Of a stretch of 50,479 nt of DNA, positions 1-7,303 are shown piece after piece; the stretch's first letter is position 1, and every line of letters starts with the position of its first letter. The stretch lies in assembly GCA_938091715.1 (NCBI GenBank), contig CALKMT010000123.1, forward strand, positions 1 through 50,479, written 5' to 3'. A program made the translations under genes and the position numbers. The notes below the pieces were generated by a model. The model saw only the letters and a list, made by a program, of their open reading frames with translations, had not been told where the DNA came from and ran no database searches. Source of the DNA: an uncultured Litorivicinus sp. (GTDB lineage Bacteria > Pseudomonadota > Gammaproteobacteria > Pseudomonadales > Litorivicinaceae).

Positions 1-441
1 CAGACGATCGGCATTGCGGTTGATTTGATCCACTAGGCTGCGGGTGACGGGTTGCGCATCGATCGCGGCCGGAGCTACCGGCTCGGTCGGCGAACCCAAC
101 ATCGCCGTGTTGATCGACGGACTGATCTCGGCCAAGAGAACGTCATTTTGGATCTCATACAGGCTTGCGGTCGGCTCGATGATCTCAAAATCAGAATACG
201 GATCCACATCAACCCAGCACAGAGTAGAGCCTGAACAGTCAACGGAACTCTCGCCCTGGTCGGTTCGGAAATGCACGGTAAAGGGTTGCTGAGAGGGTTC
301 GGAATAACTGTACAGGGTCATACCCACACTAAACCCAGTAGACGAGTTGGCATCCGCCACCTGACCCACCACATGCAACTGGGCCCCAAACGCCGTCATC
401 GGCCATGCCAAAACGCAAGCCAGGCGGTTCCATCGCTTCAT
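1..441 (-). CDS. Secreted protein of unknown function (3' end beyond the window)
   Basis: The frame is open from an ATG at 441 to the window edge, giving the first 147 residues. A GAGGAG ribosome site lies about 6 bases before the ATG. The N-terminus (MKRWNRLACVLAWPMTAFGA) looks like a Sec signal peptide with an AxA-like cleavage site. The mature part is acidic and beta-rich in appearance, with a DCSGSTLCW segment whose two cysteines could form a disulfide in the periplasm, then an Ala/Pro-rich stretch. I do not recognise a family. It is divergent from the lipoprotein gene that starts at 611. Function is unknown; export is inferred only from the signal peptide. Confidence 0.7.
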   Translation of the reverse strand, partial: MKRWNRLACVLAWPMTAFGAQLHVVGQVADANSSTGFSVGMTLYSYSEPSQQPFTVHFRTDQGESSVDCSGSTLCWVDVDPYSDFEIIEPTASLYEIQNDVLLAEISPSINTAMLGSPTEPVAPAAIDAQPVTRSLVDQINRNADRL

Positions 442-457
442 TATTTTCTCCTCAAAT

Positions 458-479
458 CCCATGCCCTCATTGGCGTGGG
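458..479 (-). promoter_or_regulatory. Leader hairpin upstream of the secreted-protein gene
   Basis: CCCATGCC and GGCGTGGG form an 8-bp stem (one G-T wobble) with a 6-base loop. On the minus strand it lies just before the GAGGAG ribosome site of the gene starting at 441, so it would sit in that mRNA's leader. On the plus strand it is followed a few bases later by five T residues, so a weak terminator is the alternative, but no plus-strand gene precedes it. Function is inferred from position only. Confidence 0.3.
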
Positions 480-610
480 CTGAGCTTTTTACGGGTAAAA
501 ATTGAGTCACACCTTGATCAGCAGTACGGGTTTAGAACGACCGGACAGTGGCTGTTCAGACGAGGGATAAGGTGCCGAGTTAGGGCATGGTTCACGTCGG
601 AGGTTTCGCG

Positions 611-1534
611 ATGAAAATATGGTTAGTGCTGACGGCATTGTTGGCGGGATGTCAGACAACCCAGGCGCCGGAGGGGCCCTGTCAGCGTCCGCCCAGTCTG
701 TTGCAACTGGGCACTCAAACCTGGAGTGAGCCTGGCCAAAAGACCTGGGACACCCGCCAGGTCTGCTTGGCCAACGGCGGCACCTATCAGAGCCCCGACC
801 GGGTCCACACCCAGCGACAGGTTCAAGTGGCAGCCGACCAGGGCGACCCCAGGGCCTGGTTGCAATTAGGCCAGTGGGCCATGACCGATCAACCCCCGCG
901 GTTTGCGTTCGCTGAACAGGCATTCCTGCAGGCTTGGACCCGGGGATTGGACGAGGCGGCTTGGTATTTATCGCGCTTGGAGCGGCATGGTTATGGCCGC
1001 ACACCGGATCCATTGGCCGCCACCAACTGGCTGCAAAAAGCCAGTGGCGATCAAACCTTGGTGCCCGCTCGGGACTTGGCCAGCGTGAAAATCCAACGGC
1101 AACACTTGACCGATCGCTTGCATCAAACCGAGGCCGAAATGGCCGCCTTGAATCAACAAATCTTGGCCGCGCCCCCAGGCACCACCCTGTTTCGATTCGA
1201 CCTTGGTGGCCAGGGCGGCTGTGGTACCGACTTGGATTGGCAGGCCTTTGGCACAGGCCCAGCCGGACTCAGCTTGGCCATCGATGCCTTTGTGGCTGAC
1301 TATCAGGACCGCGGTTGGCTGTGGCTAGACCTGGGCCCAGGGAATGACGATCCGCTGACCAAATCAGTCCTGAACGAAGTATTGCAAAGCGCGCCCATCT
1401 GGCTAATCGCAACCGGCTTTCCCGGGCAACATCCCGACAGTCCGCATCCACGGATCTTCAGCACGCAATCCCCAGCTGACAGCGGTCATCGGTTTGGGCC
1501 CAATCAAATCGTCTGGAATTGCTCAAATGCCTGA
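611..1534 (+). CDS. Predicted lipoprotein with Sel1/TPR-like repeat region
   Basis: The start is placed at ATG 611 because CGGAGG lies 7-8 bases upstream and because it gives a clean lipoprotein signal: MKIWLVLTALLAGC with lipobox LAGC and lipidated Cys14. A further in-frame ATG at 587 would put a hydrophilic stretch before the signal. The 307-residue product has, at about residues 75-150, a helical region resembling Sel1-type TPR repeats (ADQGDPRAWLQLGQWA, then DPLAATNWLQKASG), which usually mediate protein contacts. The C-terminal half is not recognised. Its stop overlaps the start of the kinase-like gene by 8 bases, so the two are probably co-translated and may work together at the envelope (inference). 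Confidence 0.72.
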   Translation: MKIWLVLTALLAGCQTTQAPEGPCQRPPSLLQLGTQTWSEPGQKTWDTRQVCLANGGTYQSPDRVHTQRQVQVAADQGDPRAWLQLGQWAMTDQPPRFAFAEQAFLQAWTRGLDEAAWYLSRLERHGYGRTPDPLAATNWLQKASGDQTLVPARDLASVKIQRQHLTDRLHQTEAEMAALNQQILAAPPGTTLFRFDLGGQGGCGTDLDWQAFGTGPAGLSLAIDAFVADYQDRGWLWLDLGPGNDDPLTKSVLNEVLQSAPIWLIATGFPGQHPDSPHPRIFSTQSPADSGHRFGPNQIVWNCSNA

Positions 1535-2471
1535 GCGATATCGTCCCGCGCGCACCCTGGGCCCGCGTACGGTACTGGCCAAAGATTCTTGGTTAGATCG
1601 ATGGGTCGTGCTTCAGTCGGCATCCACCGACGGCGAGCGGACGCTGGGGCAAATGCGGTCTGACTTCCGCTGCACCCTATTTGACCTGACCGCAACCGGC
1701 GATTTGGTCATCGAGTACTGCCCGTGGCCAACCCTAGCTGACTACCTTGAGCATCCCCGTTTGGATCCGATTTGGGTGCGCGCCGTGGCTTCAAATCTGG
1801 CCCGTGCCGTGAACGAATGCCACACAGCCGGTTGGCTGCATGGGGATCTGAATCCGACCAATGTGCTGGCCTCGGAGGCCGGAGAGATTCGGCTGATTGA
1901 CTTTGGGGCCAGCGTTACGCCGGGTCAACATGCCAGGCAATGGCATCCGCACTGGTCGGCACCGGAGCAACTGTCTGGGCGGCCGATCGGCACGCCCAGT
2001 GACGTCTATTCCCTGGGCCGCTTGCTGAGCGCGCTGGCCGGTCGCACCCGGGGATTTTCCCGTGCCTGGCAGGCGACGCTGGTCATGGCACAACACAGGG
2101 ATCCAGATCGTAGACCCTTGATTTCCACCCTGACGCCCCGGCTGCAAGCGCGTCCCCAGGCTTGGCCCGCACTGTTGTTACTGCTGGCGCTGCCGGCCTG
2201 GGCGCCTGAGCATGCGCTGACACTGCGAGAAACTATTCGTCTAAGCGCGGGCGCAGAACAGCGACTTGTTCCCGTTGACGCAACACCCGCCAACCGGTCT
2301 CGCCTAGCCAGTATTGACACCAAGCATCCAGCGCCTGCGGATCCACCGCCCGCCCGGGTTTCGGCAAATCCAACAACTGATCGGAGGCTTGCACCGATAA
2401 CGCCGCCAACTCCGGCTTTAACCAGGTCGACAGGTCAGACTGGCGTAACAGCCAGTAATACCGATTCATGA
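1527..2471 (+). CDS. Membrane-anchored protein-kinase-like protein with atypical N-lobe
   Basis: This 314-residue protein has a kinase C-lobe: HGDLNPTN (residues 105-112, catalytic Asp107 and Asn112), IDFG (Asp125), APE (145-147) and SDVYSLG (Asp159). The N-lobe is unusual. The Gly-rich loop is replaced by LGPRTVLAKDSW and the VAIK lysine position reads VVLQ (Gln30). The HRD Arg is Gly. Metal-binding residues are therefore kept while the ATP-anchoring lysine appears lost, so it could be a weak kinase, an APH/RIO-like kinase or a pseudokinase. A hydrophobic segment at 212-226 (WPALLLLLALPAW) may anchor it in the inner membrane, followed by an 85-residue Pro/Thr-rich tail. ATG 1527 is preferred over TTG 1494. 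The tail-coding part is antisense to another ORF at 2233-2469. Confidence 0.7.
   Translation: MPERYRPARTLGPRTVLAKDSWLDRWVVLQSASTDGERTLGQMRSDFRCTLFDLTATGDLVIEYCPWPTLADYLEHPRLDPIWVRAVASNLARAVNECHTAGWLHGDLNPTNVLASEAGEIRLIDFGASVTPGQHARQWHPHWSAPEQLSGRPIGTPSDVYSLGRLLSALAGRTRGFSRAWQATLVMAQHRDPDRRPLISTLTPRLQARPQAWPALLLLLALPAWAPEHALTLRETIRLSAGAEQRLVPVDATPANRSRLASIDTKHPAPADPPPARVSANPTTDRRLAPITPPTPALTRSTGQTGVTASNTDS
2233..2469 (-). CDS. Small hypothetical protein coupled to the HNH gene
   Basis: A 78-residue frame begins with ATG at 2469, sharing ATGA with the stop of the HNH gene upstream, the usual signature of translational coupling. The sequence (MNRYYWLLRQSDLSTWLKPE...) looks like a compact Trp/Leu-rich folded protein rather than a random shadow. 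It lies entirely antisense to the 3' part of the kinase-like gene, which in that region encodes a low-complexity tail. I do not recognise a family. Either both frames are used, as a long convergent overlap, or one of them is not translated. The ATGA junction favours this one being real. Confidence 0.5.
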   Translation of the reverse strand: MNRYYWLLRQSDLSTWLKPELAALSVQASDQLLDLPKPGRAVDPQALDAWCQYWLGETGWRVLRQREQVAVLRPRLDE

Positions 2472-2798
2472 ACGCCGCCTGCGGGAGGTTTTGGGGGTGA
2501 AGTCGTCTGGCTTGGTGCGCAGCCATTGCACAAACTCGTCAATGTCCGGGTGCGCCTGCAACTTCTCTAATGAGCAATAGTGATACGCCAGATCGCGCTC
2601 GTTGATCATTCGATGCAGGTGTTTGTGACAGGCTGAACACAGCCACTCGACTGCCAAACGGAGTCGTTGCTTACCGTGCAGCTTGACCAGTTTGGTGTCC
2701 CGGTGACGGCTTTTGGGAAACAAGTGGTGCACGGTCAAGTGCGGAGTCTGGCGCCGGCACAATTGGCAGTGCTGTGGACGCGGGGGCTTGCCTAACAT
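2466..2798 (-). CDS. HNH endonuclease-domain protein
   Basis: The 110-residue protein has a CxxC pair near the N-terminus (CQLC, about residue 16), then HHLFPKSRH as the HNH core, a CSAC pair at about residue 55 and a following HKHLH. This is the treble-clef arrangement of HNH proteins with a structural zinc held by two CxxC motifs. A Lys/Arg-rich tail ends it. HNH domains cut or bind DNA; the target here is unknown and no restriction or phage partner is adjacent. ATG 2798 opens just after a short inverted repeat (about 2800-2817). The stop overlaps the start of the 78-aa ORF, so the pair is probably one transcript. Confidence 0.75.
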   Translation of the reverse strand: MLGKPPRPQHCQLCRRQTPHLTVHHLFPKSRHRDTKLVKLHGKQRLRLAVEWLCSACHKHLHRMINERDLAYHYCSLEKLQAHPDIDEFVQWLRTKPDDFTPKTSRRRRS

Positions 2799-2886
2799 CC
2801 TAAAACCATAGGGTTAGCGGACCGGTGAAACAAGGATTGCGCTGTCATCGGGCTTTGATACCCTCAACGGTTGATAAGGAGAATCC

Positions 2887-4239
2887 ATGCAAACCATCAG
2901 TGCCAGCGTTAGTCCCAGAGCCCACCTAAGCTTATTAACTCAAAACGAAGTCGCCATGCTGACCGACCCCTCAATCGACGGGCTGTACGAGTTGGTGCGC
3001 AAGTGTGCGCTGGCGGTGCTCAATTCTGGCTCGAACAGTGACGATGGCTATTCGATTATCGACCAGTACCCGGACTTTAAAATTGAAGTGCAGGGCTTTG
3101 AGCGCGGTATTCGGTTGCAAATCGACAATGCCCCCACCGGCGCCTTTGTGGACGGGCACATCATTACCGGCATTCGCGAGCACCTGTTCAGCGTGGTCCG
3201 AGACTTGCTGTACACCCAAACTACTCTTCGTCAATACGATTTGAGTGACGGTCAGCAGACCTCTAATGCGGTCTTTCACTTGCTGCGTCACGCCGACGCC
3301 CTAATCGCTGGGCGCACACCGTCCATGGTGGTGTGCTGGGGCGGACACAGCATCAACCGTGTTGAATACGACTACACCAAGGAAGTCGGCCACGAGCTGG
3401 GCTTACGCAAGCTGGACATCTGCACAGGCTGTGGGCCGGGCGCGATGAAAGGCCCGATGAAAGGCGCGGCCATCGCTCACGCCAAACAACGAATCCAAGA
3501 CGGTCGATACCTGGGTATCACCGAGCCGGGCATCATTGCCGCCGAGGCACCGAACCCGATCGTGAACGAGCTGGTCATCATGCCGGACATTGAAAAGCGA
3601 CTGGAGGCCTTCGTTCGGGTCGGCCACGGCATTATCGTCTTCCCCGGCGGCCCCGGCACAGCCGAAGAGTTGCTGTACCTATTGGGCATTCTGATGCACC
3701 CCGACAACGCCGATCAGCCCATGCCCCTGGTCATTACCGGACCGACCGAAAGCAAGCCGTTCCTGCTGCAGGTCGATGCCTTTATTCGCGCCACCCTGGG
3801 CGATGAGGCGGCCAATCATTACGAGTTGGTGATCAACGATCCGGTGCGTGTGGCCCAGCATATGAAGGCCGGCATTCAGTCAGTACACGATTTTCGCAGC
3901 GCCCAGCAAGATGCCTTTACCTATAACTGGAAGTTGCACATCGACCGCAGCTTCCAAGAACCCTTTGCCCCCACCCACGAGAATATGGCGTCGCTGAACC
4001 TGTCCACCGAGCAACCGGTGCACGAACTAGCGGCCAATCTGCGCCGGGCTTTTAGCGGCATCGTGGCCGGCAACGTCAAAGCCCCCGGGGTGCAAGCGGT
4101 GCGCGAACACGGCCCGTTCCAACTGACCGGCGATCCGGCGCTGATGAGCAAAATGGACGAGCTGCTACGAAGTTTTGTGACCCAGGGACGGATGAAGCTC
4201 GAGGGCGAGTACACGCCCTGTTATCAGATTCACACGTGA
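2887..4239 (+). CDS. ppnN: Pyrimidine/purine nucleotide 5'-monophosphate nucleosidase PpnN
   Basis: This 450-residue protein aligns with E. coli PpnN (YgdH, 454 aa) along its whole length. The LOG-family signature is intact: PGGPGTAEE (around residue 255) and the CTGCGPGAMKGPMKGAA phosphate-binding region around residue 180. The PpnN-specific N-terminal (AVLNSGS, MVVCWGGHSI) and C-terminal (AFSGIVAGNVK) modules flank it. The family hydrolyses the N-glycosidic bond of nucleoside monophosphates to give base and ribose 5-phosphate, and the E. coli enzyme is stimulated by (p)ppGpp. A good ribosome site (AAGGAGAA) precedes ATG 2887. Its stop overlaps the next gene's GTG start (GTGA), indicating co-expression with the YbaK-type gene. 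Confidence 0.95.
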   Translation: MQTISASVSPRAHLSLLTQNEVAMLTDPSIDGLYELVRKCALAVLNSGSNSDDGYSIIDQYPDFKIEVQGFERGIRLQIDNAPTGAFVDGHIITGIREHLFSVVRDLLYTQTTLRQYDLSDGQQTSNAVFHLLRHADALIAGRTPSMVVCWGGHSINRVEYDYTKEVGHELGLRKLDICTGCGPGAMKGPMKGAAIAHAKQRIQDGRYLGITEPGIIAAEAPNPIVNELVIMPDIEKRLEAFVRVGHGIIVFPGGPGTAEELLYLLGILMHPDNADQPMPLVITGPTESKPFLLQVDAFIRATLGDEAANHYELVINDPVRVAQHMKAGIQSVHDFRSAQQDAFTYNWKLHIDRSFQEPFAPTHENMASLNLSTEQPVHELAANLRRAFSGIVAGNVKAPGVQAVREHGPFQLTGDPALMSKMDELLRSFVTQGRMKLEGEYTPCYQIHT

Positions 4240-4697
4240 CCCCAGCGGTTCGGTGGTTAAAAGCCCGGGGGGTGCCCTTTGATCTGCATCCCTTTGATGC
4301 CGATGGGTCATCCGGCTATGCCGAAGCGGCCGCTGCGGGAATGGGAGTCTCGGCCGAGAGGGTGTTCAAAACCCTGATGGTGCAATCCGATCAGGGTTTT
4401 GCCTGCATGATGGTGCCCGCCCACCGCACGCTGAACTTAAAGCGCGCGGCAAGAATACTGGGAGCCAAACGCGCGCAAATGGCCAGCACCGAGGAGGCCG
4501 AGCGAGTCAGCGGCTATCGCGTTGGAGGCATTAGCGCATTTGGCCAAAAACGTCCTTGTCCGCAATGGATAGACGCGTCGGCTTTCGAATTTGAGCGGGT
4601 GTACCTGTCCGCCGGTCAGCGAGGGCTGGACCTGTCGCTGGATCCCAAGGACCTGGAGGCCCTGGGAATCCAGTCGGCGCTATTGACCGACCTGTGA
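4236..4697 (+). CDS. ybaK: YbaK-type aminoacyl-tRNA deacylase, probable Cys-tRNA(Pro) deacylase
   Basis: The 153-residue protein is a YbaK/ProX-type editing domain. The conserved lysine lies in RVFKTLMV (about residue 45), followed by MMVPAHRTLNLKRAA and the GYRVGGISAFGQK loop, all close to E. coli YbaK. The family removes cysteine mischarged on tRNA(Pro) in the cytoplasm, acting in trans to prolyl-tRNA synthetase. The start is GTG 4236, overlapping the ppnN stop as GTGA, so translation is coupled. Its 3' end overlaps the convergent aldolase gene by 18 bases. The exact tRNA substrate is inferred from family resemblance. Confidence 0.9.
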   Translation: MTPAVRWLKARGVPFDLHPFDADGSSGYAEAAAAGMGVSAERVFKTLMVQSDQGFACMMVPAHRTLNLKRAARILGAKRAQMASTEEAERVSGYRVGGISAFGQKRPCPQWIDASAFEFERVYLSAGQRGLDLSLDPKDLEALGIQSALLTDL

Positions 4698-5456
4698 GCG
4701 CAGCGCCGCGGCGCCTTGCAACATCATCGAGTGATCGCTACCGAGCAGAAACAAAGAGGCCCCCTGGGCCCGCCAATCCGGCACTTCGCTTAGGTCACCG
4801 ACAAACATACCCACGGCTCGGTTGGCCGCACGACAGGCTTGCATGATGGTTTCCACCGCCTCGATGACCACTGGCGCTTTCATATTTGTCTCGCCCAGCG
4901 CGACCGTCAGGTCCGCCCGGCCAATAAACAAGGCATCAATGCCCGGCACAGCAGCAATATCATCGATCTCGGCCAAGGCCTCAACGTCCTCGATCTGCGC
5001 GATCACCGACACTTCGTTGGGTGTGCCCTCCAAATGTCCCGGCATACCCCGGGTGGCATACCAGGCCGCCCGGGTTGAACCTGCAAAGCCCCGGCCACCG
5101 GCGCCGTATTCGCAGGCTTTAACCAAAGCCTGGGCTTCGGCCGCCGAGCGCACATGCGGCGCCACAATGCCACCGGCCCCACGATCCAGCGCGTCCAAAA
5201 TGGCCTCGGGGCTGTTGTGCGAGACCCGCTCGACACTGGGCAAGTCATTGGCCCGGGCAATCGCGCAACAGGCATCCAGATCGCCACGATTAAACGGCGC
5301 GTGTTCCGCATCCAGGCACACGACATCCAAAGTCGACAACGACAACACCTCGGTCACGTGCATGTGCGGTGTTTTCTGAAAGGTCCCCAGCAAAAAATCG
5401 CCCTGAGCCAGGCGGGATTTGAAACTGGCGCAGCGCTGGCCCAGTTGGATGCTCAT
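4680..5456 (-). CDS. HpcH/HpaI-family aldolase
   Basis: This 258-residue protein matches the HpcH/HpaI class II aldolase family, which cleaves or joins 2-oxo acids with aldehydes using a divalent metal. Visible family features are LGTFQKTP, the DAEHAP strand with the catalytic His, IAQIED with the metal-binding Glu, and GRADL with the metal-binding Asp. The ATG at 5456 is chosen because it forms ATGA with the stop of the MetE-like gene; the frame is open further upstream but only inside that gene. It is last in a five-gene operon, so it may cleave a 2-oxo acid intermediate made by the upstream dehydrogenase, hydrolase and MetE-like enzyme (inference). The substrate cannot be read from sequence. 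Confidence 0.85.
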   Translation of the reverse strand: MSIQLGQRCASFKSRLAQGDFLLGTFQKTPHMHVTEVLSLSTLDVVCLDAEHAPFNRGDLDACCAIARANDLPSVERVSHNSPEAILDALDRGAGGIVAPHVRSAAEAQALVKACEYGAGGRGFAGSTRAAWYATRGMPGHLEGTPNEVSVIAQIEDVEALAEIDDIAAVPGIDALFIGRADLTVALGETNMKAPVVIEAVETIMQACRAANRAVGMFVGDLSEVPDWRAQGASLFLLGSDHSMMLQGAAALRSQVGQ

Positions 5457-6607
5457 GAACGGCCCCATAGACGCTGACTGGCCAGCTCGGCACCCTCGGC
5501 CAGGGTCTTCAACTTGGCCCAAACGACGTCTGTTTGCACGCTGCCAAACCCGGCAAAGGTCGAGAATCCGCAGTCCGTGCCGGCAATCACCCGCTCGCGA
5601 CCCACGATGTTGGCAAAGCGCTCGATTCGCTCGGCCACTAGCTCCGGGTGCTCGACAAAGTTACTGGTCGAGTCGATCACGCCGGGCACCAAGATTTTTT
5701 CTTCACCGATCAGCGAGGCATGATCGCGAATGACTTGCCACTCGTGACCGTGGCGGGGGTTGGCGGTTTCAAACAACAAGGCCGCCGGTCGAGCCTTGAG
5801 CACCGTCGGCAGAATCACTTCCAGGCCCACATCACAGACGTGCGGTCCTTCATAGTTACCCCAACAAATGTGCATGCGCATCTGCTCGGGGGCGATGTTG
5901 CGAGTGGCATGGTTCAACACCTCGACGTGGCGCTCGATCCGGGCCATGTATTCGGCGTCTTCAGTATCCTTGAACATCATATGGCGTCCCAGACCCAGAT
6001 CTGGGCTGTCCAGTTGCAACTGGAATCCAGCATTCACAATGCCTTCGTACTCGACCCGCATGGCCTCGGCCAGGGCTTCTAGGTACTCGTCATCGCTTGC
6101 GTAGTACTCATTGGGTTGAAACAGCGCAATCACCCCGGGGCTGGCCGCATTCATAAAGCCGCCGACCGCCGGGGAGGCCTGCAGCGCTTGCGTAAAGAAG
6201 TCCAGATCCTCGTTCAACGGGTCCATCGATTTGACTTCGATCGGGCCGACGCACTTGGGGCGCTTGTACTCCGGCACACCACCCGAGCGGCTGGCCCAGG
6301 CACCGTAATTTGGAAACACTTCCAGATCTTTCGGGGTGCGTCGTGGGCTGTCCCCATCAAAGCCAGTGATGCGATCCTTGATGTAGGTCGCGTAACTGAT
6401 TTTTGACTGTTCACCGTCGCTGACCAAATCCACCCCATTCTCGACCTGGCGGCGAACCGTGTCCTGCACCGCGTCAGTCAGGGTTTGATGGAAGGCAGCC
6501 TCGTCGATCGGCGTGCCGTGCTCCCGGGCAAAGACGCCCTCGGTGACCGCTTCAGAGCGGGGCAAGCTGCCCACATGAGTGGTTAAAATACGATCGGTAC
6601 TGCGCAT
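5453..6607 (-). CDS. MetE-like zinc methyltransferase/lyase family protein (cobalamin-independent methionine synthase C-terminal fold)
   Basis: The 384-residue protein corresponds only to the catalytic C-terminal barrel of cobalamin-independent methionine synthase (MetE is about 750 aa). The zinc ligands are recognisable: HIC (HxC, in MRMHICWGNYEG), the Glu of LLFETANPRHG and the Cys of AGTDCGFSTF. The N-terminus (TTHVGSLPRS) is typical of the stand-alone YxjG/EaCoMT-like group. Such enzymes act on thiol substrates through a zinc-bound thiolate. Known members include methyltransferases and epoxyalkane:coenzyme M transferase. Placement in a catabolic operon with an HpsN-like dehydrogenase suggests methyl transfer or C-S chemistry on a catabolic substrate rather than methionine biosynthesis (inference). 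An AAGGGA ribosome site lies 6 bases before ATG 6607, only 9 bases after the hydrolase stop. Confidence 0.85.
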   Translation of the reverse strand: MRSTDRILTTHVGSLPRSEAVTEGVFAREHGTPIDEAAFHQTLTDAVQDTVRRQVENGVDLVSDGEQSKISYATYIKDRITGFDGDSPRRTPKDLEVFPNYGAWASRSGGVPEYKRPKCVGPIEVKSMDPLNEDLDFFTQALQASPAVGGFMNAASPGVIALFQPNEYYASDDEYLEALAEAMRVEYEGIVNAGFQLQLDSPDLGLGRHMMFKDTEDAEYMARIERHVEVLNHATRNIAPEQMRMHICWGNYEGPHVCDVGLEVILPTVLKARPAALLFETANPRHGHEWQVIRDHASLIGEEKILVPGVIDSTSNFVEHPELVAERIERFANIVGRERVIAGTDCGFSTFAGFGSVQTDVVWAKLKTLAEGAELASQRLWGRS

Positions 6608-6616
6608 GGTATTCCC

Positions 6617-7303
6617 TTATTGGTCAAATAGTGTCGCGAGGGCTTGATTGACGGCGGCTGGCGCCTCTAGCGTCGATAAATGCCCGCAATCCGCTAGCAT
6701 GACGAGGTCCGAGTGTGGAATCAATTCGTGCATCTCCACTTGCCGGTCCTGGGGACATAGGACGTCCTCGTCGCCGGCCAGGATCAGGGTCGGCACACGG
6801 ATCTTGGGCAGATGCGGCCGTTGGTCGGGGCGGTCTCGAACGGCTCGAATTTGCCGCGCCAAGACCGCCTGACCCTGCTCCAATGCCATGTCCCTAACGG
6901 TATTCAGTATGTCGGCGTTCTCACGGTTTTTTTGCGCCAAATACAAAGGCTTCAATTGATCCATGACGATGGTTTCAAATTCGCCGGAAGCCACTTGCTC
7001 GATCAGCGCATTGCGCTGGCGCTGTTTGTCGCCGGTGTCATTGCGCGCATTGGCGTCTAGCACCGCCAGATGTGTGACCCGTTCGGGGTGCTGACGAATC
7101 ATCTCCAGCGCCAGAATGCCGCCGTAACTTAAGCCAACCAAGGCCACCGGCGCGTCCGGCAGCGCTTGCCAGACCGCATGGGCTTGAGCCGTCACCGAAT
7201 CAAATTGACTGACCGTGGCGACCTGACCGCCAAACTCGGCCCGCTGAGGCGCAAATAAACGCTGGTCGCACAGCGTCCCTGGCAACCAGACGATCGAGCT
7301 CAC
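6617..7303 (-). CDS. Alpha/beta hydrolase
   Basis: The 228-residue protein has the alpha/beta-hydrolase fold: oxyanion-region start WLPGTLCD, nucleophile elbow GLSYGG (Ser around residue 79), acid in LAGDEDVLCP and catalytic His in CGHLSTLE. No signal peptide is seen, so it should act in the cytoplasm on an ester or similar bond. The start is GTG 7303, sharing GTGA with the stop of the LacI-type regulator. It lies between the regulator and the MetE-like gene of the operon, so it probably releases an intermediate of the same pathway. The substrate is unknown. Confidence 0.85.
   Translation of the reverse strand: MSSIVWLPGTLCDQRLFAPQRAEFGGQVATVSQFDSVTAQAHAVWQALPDAPVALVGLSYGGILALEMIRQHPERVTHLAVLDANARNDTGDKQRQRNALIEQVASGEFETIVMDQLKPLYLAQKNRENADILNTVRDMALEQGQAVLARQIRAVRDRPDQRPHLPKIRVPTLILAGDEDVLCPQDRQVEMHELIPHSDLVMLADCGHLSTLEAPAAVNQALATLFDQ

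Noticed and set aside
5453..6607. Full methionine synthase metE
   Set aside because: Half the length of MetE, with only the catalytic barrel, and set in a LacI-controlled operon.
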